Shown: piece by piece, positions 35,520 through 46,395 of the stretch
Layout: the number at the start of each line of letters is the position of its first letter
Numbering within the stretch: position 1 is the first letter of the stretch
Origin: Geosiphon pyriformis
Taxonomy: Eukaryota; Glomeromycota; Glomeromycetes; Archaeosporales; Geosiphonaceae
Assembly (NCBI GenBank): GCA_016748015.1
Contig: JAAOMT010000175.1
Location: forward strand, 229,395-293,394
Direction of reading: 5' to 3'
DNA: 64,000 nucleotides
Program-made: the position numbers and the translations under genes
Notes under the pieces: model-generated
What the model was told of the DNA's origin: nothing
The model's input: only the letters and a program-made list of their open reading frames with translations
The model's database searches: none

Positions 35520-36348
35520 TGTTACTCATAGAAATATAGGAAATATATTAGCATAATTATTAGCCAATCAGAAGTAAGCATAGTAAATGTGGAATTCCAG
35601 AATTCCTCTCAGGAATTGCAGGATTCCAGAATTCCAGGATTCCTCTCAAAGGAATCGCAAGATTCCAGGAATTCCAGGATTCCTGTCATGAAGAATTGAG
35701 GAATTGAGGAATTCCAATTATGTATATATAGCAGTAGTGTTAGAAGCAGAAGAGACAGAATCAATATCACAGAATCCTTAGCCTAGTAACACAATCATCA
35801 AATAAATAAATTATTTCATATCTCTATCCACTTACCCACTATCAACTTTTTATGTTGATAGTAATTGATTCTTAACCACACTGGAACAATAGCTCTTGAT
35901 CATGACTATTGACAGAATACTAATCTGCAAATTGCCTTGGCTTATTTCTTTTCTTTCTTTATTTTCTTTTATTTTTTTTCTTTATTTTATTTTGATTTGT
36001 TGTTGTATACTAATTGATTAAAAGGATTAAGCACTGAGTTATTGACGTCAAGGATAGCCTGGTAAAAGACCCAGAAATAAGGGTAGGATTTTATATATTA
36101 TTAGATAGCTTACTAGAAGGGCACGACTGCCAGACTAAATCTGGCCACCATGCTGAGAAAAAAATTGGGAAAACTTTTGGAAAGATACATCTATTATTAA
36201 CACTATTGAATTTCTGTTCGTTATACAAAAGACTCAACCAAAACCTTTAGATACAAAACCTTCAGATTACTATCAACTGTAATTAGCTTTGAGCACCAAG
36301 TTATGGGTTTGTTATTTAATTCAACAGCAGAAATAATCACCTGTAACA
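35520..36348 (+). repeat. 5' LTR of A3
   Basis: TGTTACTC...CTGTAACA, 829 bp. It is about as long as the 3' LTR and differs from it mainly by transitions. Confidence 0.93.
35590..35734 (+). promoter_or_regulatory. A3 5' LTR promoter: GGATTCC repeats plus TATA
   Basis: Overlapping copies of AGGATTCC, GGAATTCC and AGAATTCC fill 35592-35716, followed by TATGTATATATAGCAG (35719-35734). The 3' LTR has the same at 52062-52207. Confidence 0.6.
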
Positions 36349-36350
36349 TT

Positions 36351-36367
36351 TGGTGCTCCCTGTGAGG
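36351..36367 (+). other. Primer-binding site of A3
   Basis: TGGTGCTCCCTGTGAGG two bases after the LTR. It begins with TGG, as expected for pairing with a tRNA CCA end. An identical 17-mer lies after the B 5' LTR (49102-49118, minus). The tRNA is not identified. Confidence 0.75.
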
Positions 36368-36383
36368 TATAATCTTACAGAGA

Positions 36384-38200
36384 ACCAGCACCGACAACAC
36401 CAAACCAAAAGTGACAGAATCAGAAAACATAGGAGCAAACCATTTAGGATTCGCAAAATCCTTATTTCAACACTATTGTTAATACTTGGGATTAAACCAC
36501 AATCATATATCTGCCGAATCAGTCTTCAATTTCTACGTCAATGAAAAGATTTCCTCTTTATTAGGAACACCAATAAATACTGAATCAGCAAGAGAAACTT
36601 TCTACAGAGAATTAATTCAAAACATCAACCTACCAACAAACCATAATTTTGCATCCATCATCACTGAGATCAACAAAGAAATTGAACACCACATTCAACA
36701 AAGATATCCAATTACTTATGCTAGTAAAGGCAAGGGAAAATTACAAACACCAGCAGTAACACCCCAAAAAATACAGCCATCTGCTTGGAAGAAAAACAGA
36801 GTTGAATCTCCAAGTAACCCATCATACTACTATACACCTGAAAGCACCATCAACATATCATCAACCGATGTATTGCCATCAACTGCAACATTAGCATTTG
36901 GATGATTCCTATTCCAAAGTAGACAAAGGAAAACCGAATTGTTAGGACCATATGGCGAATACTTTGAGGGATTTAATTCGTGATCATCAACCCCATCAGG
37001 ACTTCAATCACCACCACCTCCACCAGATTTTGGAATTTCTGACCTGTGGAAAGCAGCAGAATCAGAAAAAGAAGAAAAAAAATCAGAGGATCAAGAATTC
37101 ACTTACCAGAACCCAATCACTGAAAACCCAGAAGTTGAAATCCCAAATATTCAAATTTAGCAACAGTTAGAAAATCCGGAAATTGAAACTCCGAATATTC
37201 AAACACCGCCAAATTAAAGAAATCAAAACCTCGAATTAATTAATCAGCAAAACTTACCTCCGGTAATCATCATCAATCAACTGCCAATTAATCCCATAGC
37301 TGAACCTATACAGCAGCCACTTCAGCTACCACCCCAACAGCCAGAACAACAACAACTGCTTCAACAGCTACTACAACCACCTAACTTAGATCCAATGGCC
37401 TACGCACTAATTGCAAAACTTGACAACTTTATGGATGAAGAGAATGACACTCAAATATGGCTGAATGATGTAGAAAAGGCCATCGCAGCCAATGGATGGA
37501 ATGACACTCAAGCAATGCAAGCCATTCTCTACTTTCTCAAAGATACTGCTGATTTATGGTACCAAAACTTGATTAATAAACCACAAGATTTTAATGCCTT
37601 CAAAGCGGAATTCTTAAGATACTTTAGCAACAATAACAGCATCAATTACCTAGTCAATGCATTCACCACCATAAAACAAGGAGAAACTAAAGCAGTCACC
37701 ACTTACCTGGGATGCTTCCATCGAAACCTACGCCAAATTCAAGCAATTGATGCCAACTATTTCACAGCACCACAGATACTCAATCAGTTTATCCGTGGCC
37801 TGCACAGCAACATCTTGCAATATGTACGTCTGTTGCATCCAGACACCCTTCAAGATGCAGTCACATGTGCCAGAGATTTTGAATCCACTGAGTCAGAGGC
37901 TAACCACGCCCAAACCGTTAATTTAGTAATGAACGGATCATCTGAATTGGATTCCAAATGGGAGAAGTTCAGTGAATCAATCAATAAAAGATTGGAAGGA
38001 TACTTAGCTGACAATTACACCATTTATCAGCCTCCACAATGATGCAATAATCAAGAAAATTCTAATTGTGGCCAAAATCAACCATGTCCATCTTCATCAA
38101 CCAATCAACAGTGGCAACAGGAAATGTGTATCTGCCACTATTGTGGTAAACAAGGACATATCCAAATTGACTGTTGCCAGCGTCTAAATAACCAATAATC
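36384..38200 (+). pseudogene. A3 gag
   Basis: One frame with stops at 36480-36482, 36903-36905, about 36981, 37158, about 37215, 38040-38042 and about 38196. Order: helical N-domain (AESVFNFYVNEKISSLLG), Pro/Gln-rich linker, capsid (retrotransposon gag family) at 37395-38000 with TQIWLNDVEKAI, LWYQNL and LRYFS, then a zinc knuckle CHYCGKQGHIQIDC (38133-38174) and a Gln/Pro/Tyr-rich tail. Gag forms the virus-like particle and packages RNA. No clear ATG at the 5' end; several stops replace probable Arg, Gln or Trp codons. Confidence 0.85.
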
Positions 38201-38679
38201 AGGAAATTAATATCGAAATCCCAATTGCCGGTTCCAAACCCCGAATCATTATTCAAATCAGAGTCAAGACCAATATCAAAATAATTACCTGCCCATGACG
38301 CAGCAACCAATCTATCAACCACCAGTATATTAACCTCCGATTCAACAGCCGCAGCCACAAGTAATATATCAACCACAGCCACAAATAATTTATCAACCCC
38401 AACAAATCCAAACACCACCCCAAAACTTACCATCCAATGAAACCCAAAGACCAAGAATGACTCAACAGAGCTGGAAATCGGCAATGATAGTCCATCAACC
38501 AATCCCCAGTTCTTCACAACAACCATCTGGATTTTGCCAGCAGAATTTGGGTACTGGTCAACTCCAGAACTCAAATTCCCAGAACTATTTAAGTCTTCTG
38601 GTTACTCCAGAAGACACTTCAACCAACAATCTGGCATCTACCCAAAAACAACCACTTACCAGTAATATTCCACCTGCTA

Positions 38680-39180
38680 CTATCACCGAAGACGAGTCAT
38701 TGGCCACTATCTTCCCATTTGAATTTGAGAAAACCACTACAATGCTATTGTTTAGTGGAACCGCTCTTGAAGCCAAACCAATCACCGTGATGTACATTGA
38801 CACCAAGATTGAAGGACAATCCATCAAATTGATCCTGGACAACAGTTCTGCAGGCAGCATAATTACAAGGCAACTCATGAATCAGTTAGGTCGCCGAGTT
38901 GATTGAGCTGCCAGTACTAGAATCATCACAGCCGATGGAGGGACCAAAACTCCAATCGGCGAAATCAACAACTTTCCTTTTGAAGTCAATGACATTGTGA
39001 CTCCCATTAAAGTTCTAGTGATGGAAGCTACTCAATACCAAGCTCTCGTTGGTAATGACTGGCTATTCAAAGTCAACGCAACATTAGACTGGAATACCCA
39101 AGAACTCCAGCTAACGTATTAGAGCCAACACATACATGTTCCGGCCACGTGTGGCCACTTCAAAACTCCTCCAAGAGAGA
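38680..39180 (+). pseudogene. A3 aspartic protease domain
   Basis: LILDNSSAGSIITRQLMNQLG: the D-S-G triad seen in A2 is D-N-S here. The C-terminal part has VLVMEATQYQALVGNDWLF. Stops at about 38904-38906 (A2 has CAT; probably CGN before) and about 39120. Same frame as gag. It would cleave Gag-Pol; not active in this copy. Confidence 0.8.
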
Positions 39181-39239
39181 AACTATTGATTGAACTGGAG
39201 GAGAAGAAAGAAAAGCCTACCTGGGAAGCCTACTAAGTA

Positions 39240-40145
39240 TTGTGGGTGGACGAAGAGCACAATGAACTATTGCCAATACTTTCCTGGGACGACAGCAACA
39301 AGAGAAAAGGGAAACAAAAGGAAGAACTTACCTGGGAAACTGATGACCTGACATGGACCAACAATGATGAAAGCGAACTGACTTCAAGCTGGAAATGGGA
39401 AGAGGACAAAGAAAATAAAGGAAAAGGGAAAGAAGAAGAGACCACCCAAACCATCACTGCTTATAATAATACCTACACTATTCCACAACGATCTACCCAT
39501 TGTCGACTTAAGCTTATATGCATCAATTGTGGCAAGAAATTGTCATCAATGGGTGCATGCTGTGGTGACGATGAGGAATACAACACCGCAACAAAATTCT
39601 ACTGTTATCTATGTTTACTCGAACACTTCGGATGACCAAAGAGACAAGGAAAATGGGATAACCAACCTTGTCTCACTTGTGGAGAGATCCTGCTAGATGA
39701 AAGAATGTGGAACAACATCCCAGGACATGGAGGAACATGTGACATGTTGTGTCAATACATGATTCTAATAAGTGACTGGGTAAGGAAAAAAACTCCAATA
39801 GAAGCAGCCTGGAGAAGAGCTGTGCAGCAACTGGACAGTTGTTCACATGATGATGACAAAATTTGGTGGATGGCACTTGCAAAAATTGAAGGGGCGATGT
39901 CAGAAGAGATAAAAACGATCAAAGACAACCCCCCAAAACCATTAGAGCTTAATTGGGATGCAGAACCCATCATAAACCTCCTGGATCCGGAACAATTCCA
40001 CAAACACTACCAAGAATTAGCACTCACAAGGGAAGAACAAAAACAACAGTTAGAGTAGTTGAATGCTCGACTATGTCAATACTGCCTAATTCTCTGTGAC
40101 TTCCAGTATTGCAATGATTGTGACCTTATTTACAATCCACCACCA
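39240..40145 (+). pseudogene. A3 Cys-rich, zinc-ribbon-like region between protease and dUTPase
   Basis: After a Glu/Lys/Trp-rich stretch come Cys pairs: CINC (39519), ACC (39558), CYLC (39603), CLTC (39669), CDMLC (39738) and the cluster CQYCLILCDFQYCNDC (40074-40121). This gives at least 12 Cys with CxxC spacing, suggesting two or three zinc sites. Stops at 39633 and 40056-40058 only. Also present in A2. The role is unknown; binding of nucleic acid or host protein is speculation. Confidence 0.7.
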
Positions 40146-40379
40146 CGCATGATCTACATGATCCTGGAAAAGAAAGAACCAATCAGCAGCTGTGCATCAG
40201 AATCAGAATTGCCGATCAATCACGATTCAAATCCCGACAATGATGATGACAACAATGGTTCAAGCTCCATTCAAAATGGCAATGACAATGACAATAATTC
40301 CAACTCAGATACAAACTCCAATTTAAACTATGAACAATACATTGCACTACCAGATCTCTCCAAGGAACAAAAGTTGAAA

Positions 40380-41177
40380 TGGTATAGTGACAATGGGGAA
40401 AGTATTATGTCAGAATGTACACATAATACTGATGCAGAGTTTGATCTGAGATATCCAGGAAAAGATGCCATCAAATTAGAACCACATTCATGCATCTGCA
40501 TTGATCTGAAAATAGCACTAGAAATTCCGGCAACAACAATGATTCAATTAGCATTTAGGAGTAGTTTAGTGAAAAGAAAGATCAATATAAGAGGAGGAAT
40601 AATTGACATGGGATATATAAGAAATATCATCACTATGCTACAAAATGACTCAGAAAAGGCCTATGTAATAGAGCTCAATGAAAAGATAGCACAGGCAATA
40701 TTCCTGTCTCTGATTAGAATAGCTCAGTTAGTATCAGTGGGAAAGAGAGAGGAATTAGGAATAACGGTGAAAGGAATACAGGAATTTGAATCCACAGGTA
40801 GAATAGATGTACCAGTTAACATGGCAGAGGAAAAAATTGTTGGCCCAGGAGAAATTATCTCAACTGGTCAAGCTATTTCCATTCCACCATATAGCCAGTA
40901 CATGTTAGTAATAGAAAGGAAGGAAAAAGAGCAAGAACAGATTTTTGAAGTGGAAGTAACTCTTTGTGAATCAGGAAAGATTGGGTTGATCAATCTCCAC
41001 ATACCAGCCAAAAGCTATAGCAGCATAAAAATTCCTATTTACAACAACACTGGCAATGTCATCAACATACCAGAAAGAACCACCATCGGATACTTAACCA
41101 CAGAAATAGAAGACCAATCACCAAACCCCATTCCAGACTATCCACAACTTTGTGGATATGTTAACATCACATCATAA
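40380..41177 (+). pseudogene. A3 dUTPase-like domain
   Basis: Uninterrupted frame. Trimeric dUTPase motifs in order: DAEFDL (motif 1), RSSLVKRKI (2), RGGIIDMGY with the catalytic-type Asp (3), KIAQAIFL (4) and QEFESTGR (5, usually GFGSTG). About 120 residues of dUTPase fold (40430-40810) are followed by a roughly 110-residue domain of unknown role, with an Ile/Pro-rich repeat-like pattern, leading to RT. It would hydrolyse dUTP during cDNA synthesis. Gly-to-Glu changes in motifs 1 and 5 suggest loss of activity. Similar cassettes have been reported in some fungal Metaviridae. Confidence 0.78.
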
Positions 41178-42565
41178 ACAATCTATAGACGAGACGAATG
41201 TTATTTGCTCCAACCAGAACAATTGGAACAAATGAACATAGGAAACTTAGACCCACTTCAATACATGCAGCTCAAGATGTTATTCAATAATTTCAATGAC
41301 ATCTTTGCCAGTGAAAACAAGTTTGGCCGAACTGACATCATCCAGCATCAAATCAAAACTGAAGATGCAATGCCAATCAAACAAAGAGCATACAGAGTGC
41401 CGCCAGCCAGCCACAAGATTATTCGTCAAGAGATAAACAGAATGCTTGACAATGGGCTAATTTAACCATTAATGAGCCCATGGTCATCACCAGTGGTACT
41501 CGTCCATAAGAAAAATGGAAAAATCCAGTTTTGTGTAGACTACAGGAAACTCAATGGTGTAACTCGTGGAGACAGTTATCCAACTCCACGAATACAGAAA
41601 TTATTTGATGCTTTCGGTGGGAACAAATGGTTCTTCACATTAGATTTGGACAGTGGTTACTGGCAAGTAGCCATAAATCCAGCTGACAAAGAGAAAACAG
41701 CATTTACTACTAGAGAAGAGAATTTTGAATTTGAAGTGATGCCATTCGGCTTAACCAATGCCCTAGCAACTTTCCAACAGCTAATGGAAATTGTTTATAC
41801 TGGCTTATTGTGGAAATCAGTAGTTGTATACTTGGACAATACCAATGTATTCTCAAAGACGTTTGATGATCATCTCTATCATTTTCAACAAGTGTTCGAA
41901 AGACTAAGAAGAACAGGACTAAAGTTAAATGCGACAAAGTGCTTTTTTGACAAGACAGAACTCAAATTCTTGGGACACATAGTCAGCAAAGACGGCATCA
42001 AAACGGATCCAGAAAAAATAGAGATAGTAAAGAACTTTCCAGTGCTGACCAATATAACAGAACTGAAATCATTCTTGGGATTTGCCAGCTACTATTGTCG
42101 TTTTATCAAGAACTTTTCCAAGATAGCACAGCCACTCAATCAACTACAAAACAAAAATGCGAAATATGAATGGACAGAAAGTCAACAAGAAGCTTTTGAT
42201 ATTCTGAGAAAAAAGCTCATTCAAGCTCCAGTACTGATCTATCCAGATTACAGCAAACCATTCATCATCACCACTGATGCATCTGGCCAAGCATTGGGAG
42301 CAGTATTATCGCAGAAAGGACCAGACAGCAGAGAACATTCAGTAGCATATGCCAGCAGAGGTTTAACACCAGCCGAAAAGAACTATAGAACACTGGAACA
42401 AGAACACTTAGCAATATACTGGGCTGTCATGAAATAGAAAGAATACTTAAGCCAGAAGTTTGAAGTATACACAGATCACAAGAGATTAACATCACTCCAA
42501 AAGCAAAAATTTGGAGATGGAAGACAGTCAAGATGGAAAATGGCACTTGCACTATATAATTATAC
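41178..42565 (+). pseudogene. A3 reverse transcriptase and RNase H (N-terminal part)
   Basis: RT from about 41205: VDYRKLNG, FTLDLDSGYWQ (first Asp kept), [11 protein letters not shown], and the YxDD box as YLDN (Asn codon AAT 41838-41840). The RNase H Asp is in FIITTDASGQALGAVLSQ, Glu in LEQEHLAIYWAV, Asp in YTDHKRL. Stops at 41174-41176, 41463-41465 and 42435-42437. Element B is inserted after 42565, at LYNYT. Confidence 0.88.
42562..42565. repeat. Target site duplication ATAC, left, of element B
   Basis: ATAC here and at 49779-49782 flanks the TG...CA termini. Taking out B plus one ATAC gives a sequence of the same length as the uninterrupted site in A2 (about 7740-7760). Confidence 0.85.
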
Positions 42566-43243
42566 TGTTACAGGTTGGAGTAACAAGTTAACAGATAGCA
42601 AAGGAGAACAGTATTGTATGGTGATGGAAATAAACAAAGAAGAAATTACAATAAGGGAGCAAATTGAATAAGTAAGAATTCAATATGCATGATCAGTCTC
42701 ATAAAAATCACAGTCACTAATCTTTTCTTAAATCTGAAGGTAAAGGAATAGTCCGTGATTGTCAACAAGATAATACTGCTGCTATTATTCTATGTCTCAA
42801 CTCGGCAATTCTTAGAATCAATAATAGATATCATTGTACTTTTCAATCGTTTCTTTATTCAATGAATTACAAGAGCAAGCCAATTGCTTCTCAGGCTAAT
42901 TCTAACAAATACAAATCAAAAAGAGGAAAAGATAAGGTATGTGAATGCCAACAAGTAGATACTTGAAGGTAAGGAAAGAGGAATAAGCGATTATGAAAGG
43001 AAGTAATTAATATTGTTTATTTCGTTACTTTGATCATTTTTTTCTACAACTAAGGGAATCATCACTTATATAGCTATCTAAAGTGGTCAACGACCAGGTC
43101 AATGATTAGGTCAATGATCAGGTTAATGGTCAGGTCATTGATCAGGTCAACAATCACTATCTAAAAATAGGGTGGCTAATTATATGACATTAGTGGCTAA
43201 TACATGTAATAATTAATAAAAACTATGTGTTTCAATCATAACA
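42566..43243 (-). repeat. 3' LTR of element B
   Basis: 678 bp. In sense direction TGTTATGA...CCTGTAACA. It contains TATATAAG (about 43067-43074) and upstream repeats GGTCAATGATCA at 43085-43152. It is 24 bp longer than the 5' LTR, mainly through more repeat units. Confidence 0.93.
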
Positions 43244-43869
43244 TCATCCTCTCCAAAGAGATTGAGCTCCGGCGAAATCAAACTATTTATGAAATAGTCT
43301 ATGTGAAGGGTTTTGTCTAACTCAAAACTAACTAGTTTGTTGAAGTCTTTTGTGGATAGAGTATATAGTACTTGAGGCGAAATAAGCTTTGTATCCAAGA
43401 GACCAAATCTTTGTATAAGAGTTCTGGCTCTTCTTGCAATGGTCAAAACTCTTGAGACATCTAAATATATAATGCCCAAAATTTCCACTTGTATCTCTGA
43501 AGTTGTTTTCTTTATGAGCTTCATGTCTTTTATGATTTCACCAAGACGACCATAGAGTTCTAATTGTCTTCTATATGACAAGTTTTTGTCTATGGGCAAG
43601 ATTTCTTGTATTGTTTTTCACATTGTGCTGGAAGGTGAAAGTATTGCTGCTGTTATGCTTTCCAGCAGGTATTTATCCATTTTGCCACCAATTTTTTCTC
43701 TTCTGGTAGTTGTTTTCTTTGGTCTAATAACAGTGTGAGTTCCACTGTTGTTTGTTATAGTGGTTTGTTTTCCGATAGTTAAAGTAGCATTTGGATAGTT
43801 CTTGATCCAGTACTCATGGAGAGTATAGAAAGTGTTTTGAATGTTTTGATCCAGGAAATAATTGTTCAT
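43213..43869 (-). pseudogene. Element B third ORF, unknown function
   Basis: ATG at 43869-43867, 218 codons with one TGA at 43616-43618, ending at TAA 43213-43215 inside the 3' LTR. It follows integrase with a short gap. The C-terminal half is Leu/Ile-rich and basic (VLTIARRARTLIQRFGLL), with no evident signal peptide or long membrane segment. It is the same size and position as the element A third ORF but I see no convincing sequence similarity. No known family recognised. Confidence 0.6.
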
Positions 43870-43984
43870 GTCGATTGAAGATACCTCTGTTTTGGGAATA
43901 GTGCATTTATTTATATCTAATTTTTGCTGATCATTTGGGTTAGTATTACCACAACAGGTAACCAATCAGGTTGTTTGTGATATT

Positions 43985-44777
43985 TCTTGAGTCGCGTGCC
44001 ATGAACAGGGCGATTACTGAATATTATTCCATATTGATCTTGTAAGATATAAGAACTATTGTTCAAAACTTTGTTGACTATAAAGGGTCCTTTTCACCAG
44101 TTAGAGAATTTATCACCATAGACATTGTCTCTGTCTGAACGGTATTCCAAAACTAAGTCACCAACACTTAAAGAAAGTGTTTTATAGGTCTTTTTCTTTT
44201 TGAGCTTCTCTTGGAACTGTTTTATCTTTTCAAAGGCAATTATCCGTGCTTCTACTAATGAGTCAAGAATGGTACCAAGTCTTCTTTGCAAAATGTCCTT
44301 GTAATCTCCTATTGTTATTTCTTCAAAAAGTATTGTTTCTATATCCATTTCTATTGGTAGAGTTGCCATTTGTCCATAGAGCANNNNNNNNNNNNNNNNN
44401 NNNNNNNNNNNNNNNNNNNNNNNNNNNNNNNNNNNNNNNNNNNNNNNNNNNNNNNNNNNNNNNNNNNNNNNNNNNNNNNNNNNNGGCCAATAATAGCAAG
44501 CTAAAGTTTTCTGAATTGTTTTTGTTTTTCCAAAGTGTCCAGCTAATGGATCAGTGTGTATATTGTAGATCACAATTTCTCTTTCTTCAAATCTAATAAC
44601 TCTCTGGGGGTGGTCAGGATCTTTTCTATTTCTTTTATATAACTGGTTCTGGCGAATCAAATAGAAATTTGATTGTTTGTGCAAATGTTCTTTTTGCTGT
44701 CGAGTATAGTCCAGTGGGTATTGTCCTTTACCCAAAAATTTCATTAAAGCAGAGTAGTTGTCTAAGTCCATTATCAT
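43985..44777 (-). pseudogene. Element B integrase, core missing in assembly gap
   Basis: Before the gap: the RNase H-integrase linker and the zinc-binding His part (HTDPLAGHFGKTKT, ending CYYW). After the gap: LYGQMATLPIE and the C-terminal domain (SVGDLVLEYRSDRDN), then KFSNW with a stop at 44094-44096, and HGTRLKKYHK near 44005. The CC pair and the DDE core are absent because they fall in the N run. It cannot be judged intact or broken. Confidence 0.8.
44384..44484. other. Assembly gap (run of N)
   Basis: About 100 N. By comparison with A3 integrase (50205-50770), roughly 550 bp should lie between the flanking sequences, so the N run is a placeholder and not a measured length. Confidence 0.95.
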
Positions 44778-44809
44778 GTTTGTTTGTGGGGGAAGTTATA
44801 AATAATTAA

Positions 44810-46395
44810 GTTGGTTCAGTTTGAGAGGGTTTTACTATCACTGGATGGTAAGTTTGGAGAGAACGTCAGTGTTTTAATGATTAGCTCTTTTGTGGTATTG
44901 AATGTCATAGTCAAATTCGTCCAAGTAGAGTATCCAGCGAGTTATCCATTTATGTTCCAGGTTTCTTTTGTTGCATAACTAAACCAAAGCTTGGTAATCT
45001 GTTACCACCAAAAATTTCACACCCTTAAGATATTTGTCCCAGTAGCTGGTAGCCCAAACTACTGCTAAGCATTCCTACTTAGTAACTGAGTAGTTCCTTT
45101 CTGCTGGTGTGAGAGTTCTACTGGCATATGCTACGGCGTGTTCTCTGTTATCTTCATCTTTTTGGGAAAGAACAGCACCAAGTCCATAGCCAGATGCATC
45201 AGTGTGGAGGATAAAAGGTTGATCCAAATTAGGTTGCATGAGAATGGGTTCTGTAACCAGTTTTTCCTTCAGAATTTCAAATGCTTTTTGTTGATGAGTG
45301 CCCCTGTGATAATTGATGTTTTTCCTAAGTAGCTGATTGAGAGGAGCAGCAATTTTGGAGAAATCTTTGACAAACTTGTGATAATAAGAGGCCAAACCAA
45401 GAAAAGAGCGTAGTTCATGAACATTCATTGGTTGTCTAATGTTTTGAACTTTTTCAATTTTGGCTAGATCAGAGAAGATTCCATCTTTTGTAATAAGATG
45501 GCCAAGAAACTGGGTGGATTGACGTCCAAAGAATGATTTAATTGGATTGATTTTGAGACCAGCATTTCTAAGGAGGTCAAAAACCTTTTGCAAATGTTCA
45601 AGGTGTTCATCCCAGGTTTTTGAGTATACCATTATGTTATTCAAGTAGATGAGAACAAAGTTTTCTTTTACTGATTCAAATACTTTGTCTATTAAGCATT
45701 GAAAGGTGGGAGGAGCATTTGTGAGACCAAAAGGCATGACTGTGAATTTGTAGGTACCATACTTGGTGATGAAGGCAGTTTTCTTTTTGCTTTTTGGATC
45801 CATCTCTACTTGCCAGAATTCAGCAGTTAAGTCAATGGTTGAGAAGAAAGCAGCACCATGGAATTGGTCTAGCATTGCATCAATCTTGGGAAGTGGGTAC
45901 ATGTCTTTTTCAGTAATGGCATTTAATTGGTGATAGTCAACACAAAAGTGTAGAGTTTTTCCTTTCTTAGATATCACTACAACTGGAAATGCCCATTCAC
46001 TCTTGGTTTCCTGTATGAATCCAAGAGTTTTCATTCGGGTTATTTTTTTTTTGATAAACTCATCATTGTGCCGGTTGGATTAATAGAGCTTCAAATAGAT
46101 GAAGTGAGTTTCTCTGGTAATGATGGTGTGTTGTATTACATGTGTACGTCTAGGAGGTTCACCTTCTTTTGAGATAACTGGGCTGTTTCTAGCCAGCAGG
46201 TTTTCAATGTCTACTTTTCTTTTTTCTGGAGAGAGTTCTCTTTGTTCTACAACCAGTGATTGGATTTCAGGTGGTTCGTTTTCAAAGGACTTTTGGACTT
46301 CTTTTATTTCCTCTTGGGGTATCAAGCTGATTGGTTCCCAATCTTTGTAATAGATCAGGCAGGACATGCATTCATCACTAGGAGAATACAATGGT
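44810..46395 (-). pseudogene. Element B reverse transcriptase and RNase H
   Basis: Pre-RT segment (46391-46080) ends in THVIQHTIITRETHF. RT: VDYHQLNAITEKDMYPLP, STIDLTAEFWQ, FTVMPFGLTNA. The YxDD box is YLNN (45641-45636): both aspartates are Asn. RNase H: FILHTDASGYGLGAVLSQ, then TDYQAL. Stops at about 46078, 45073-45075 and a few in the RNase H tail. Same frame as protease. Confidence 0.9.

Noticed and set aside
36384-42437. Reassigned or read-through stop codons, because A copies share stops at some positions
   Set aside because: Stops differ between copies (TGA, CAA, CAT, CAG, TAG at the same sites) and fit decay of CGN codons; the uS2m gene uses normal codons.
44246-44596. 116-codon ORF across the N run on the plus strand
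   Set aside because: Antisense to integrase and crosses an assembly gap.
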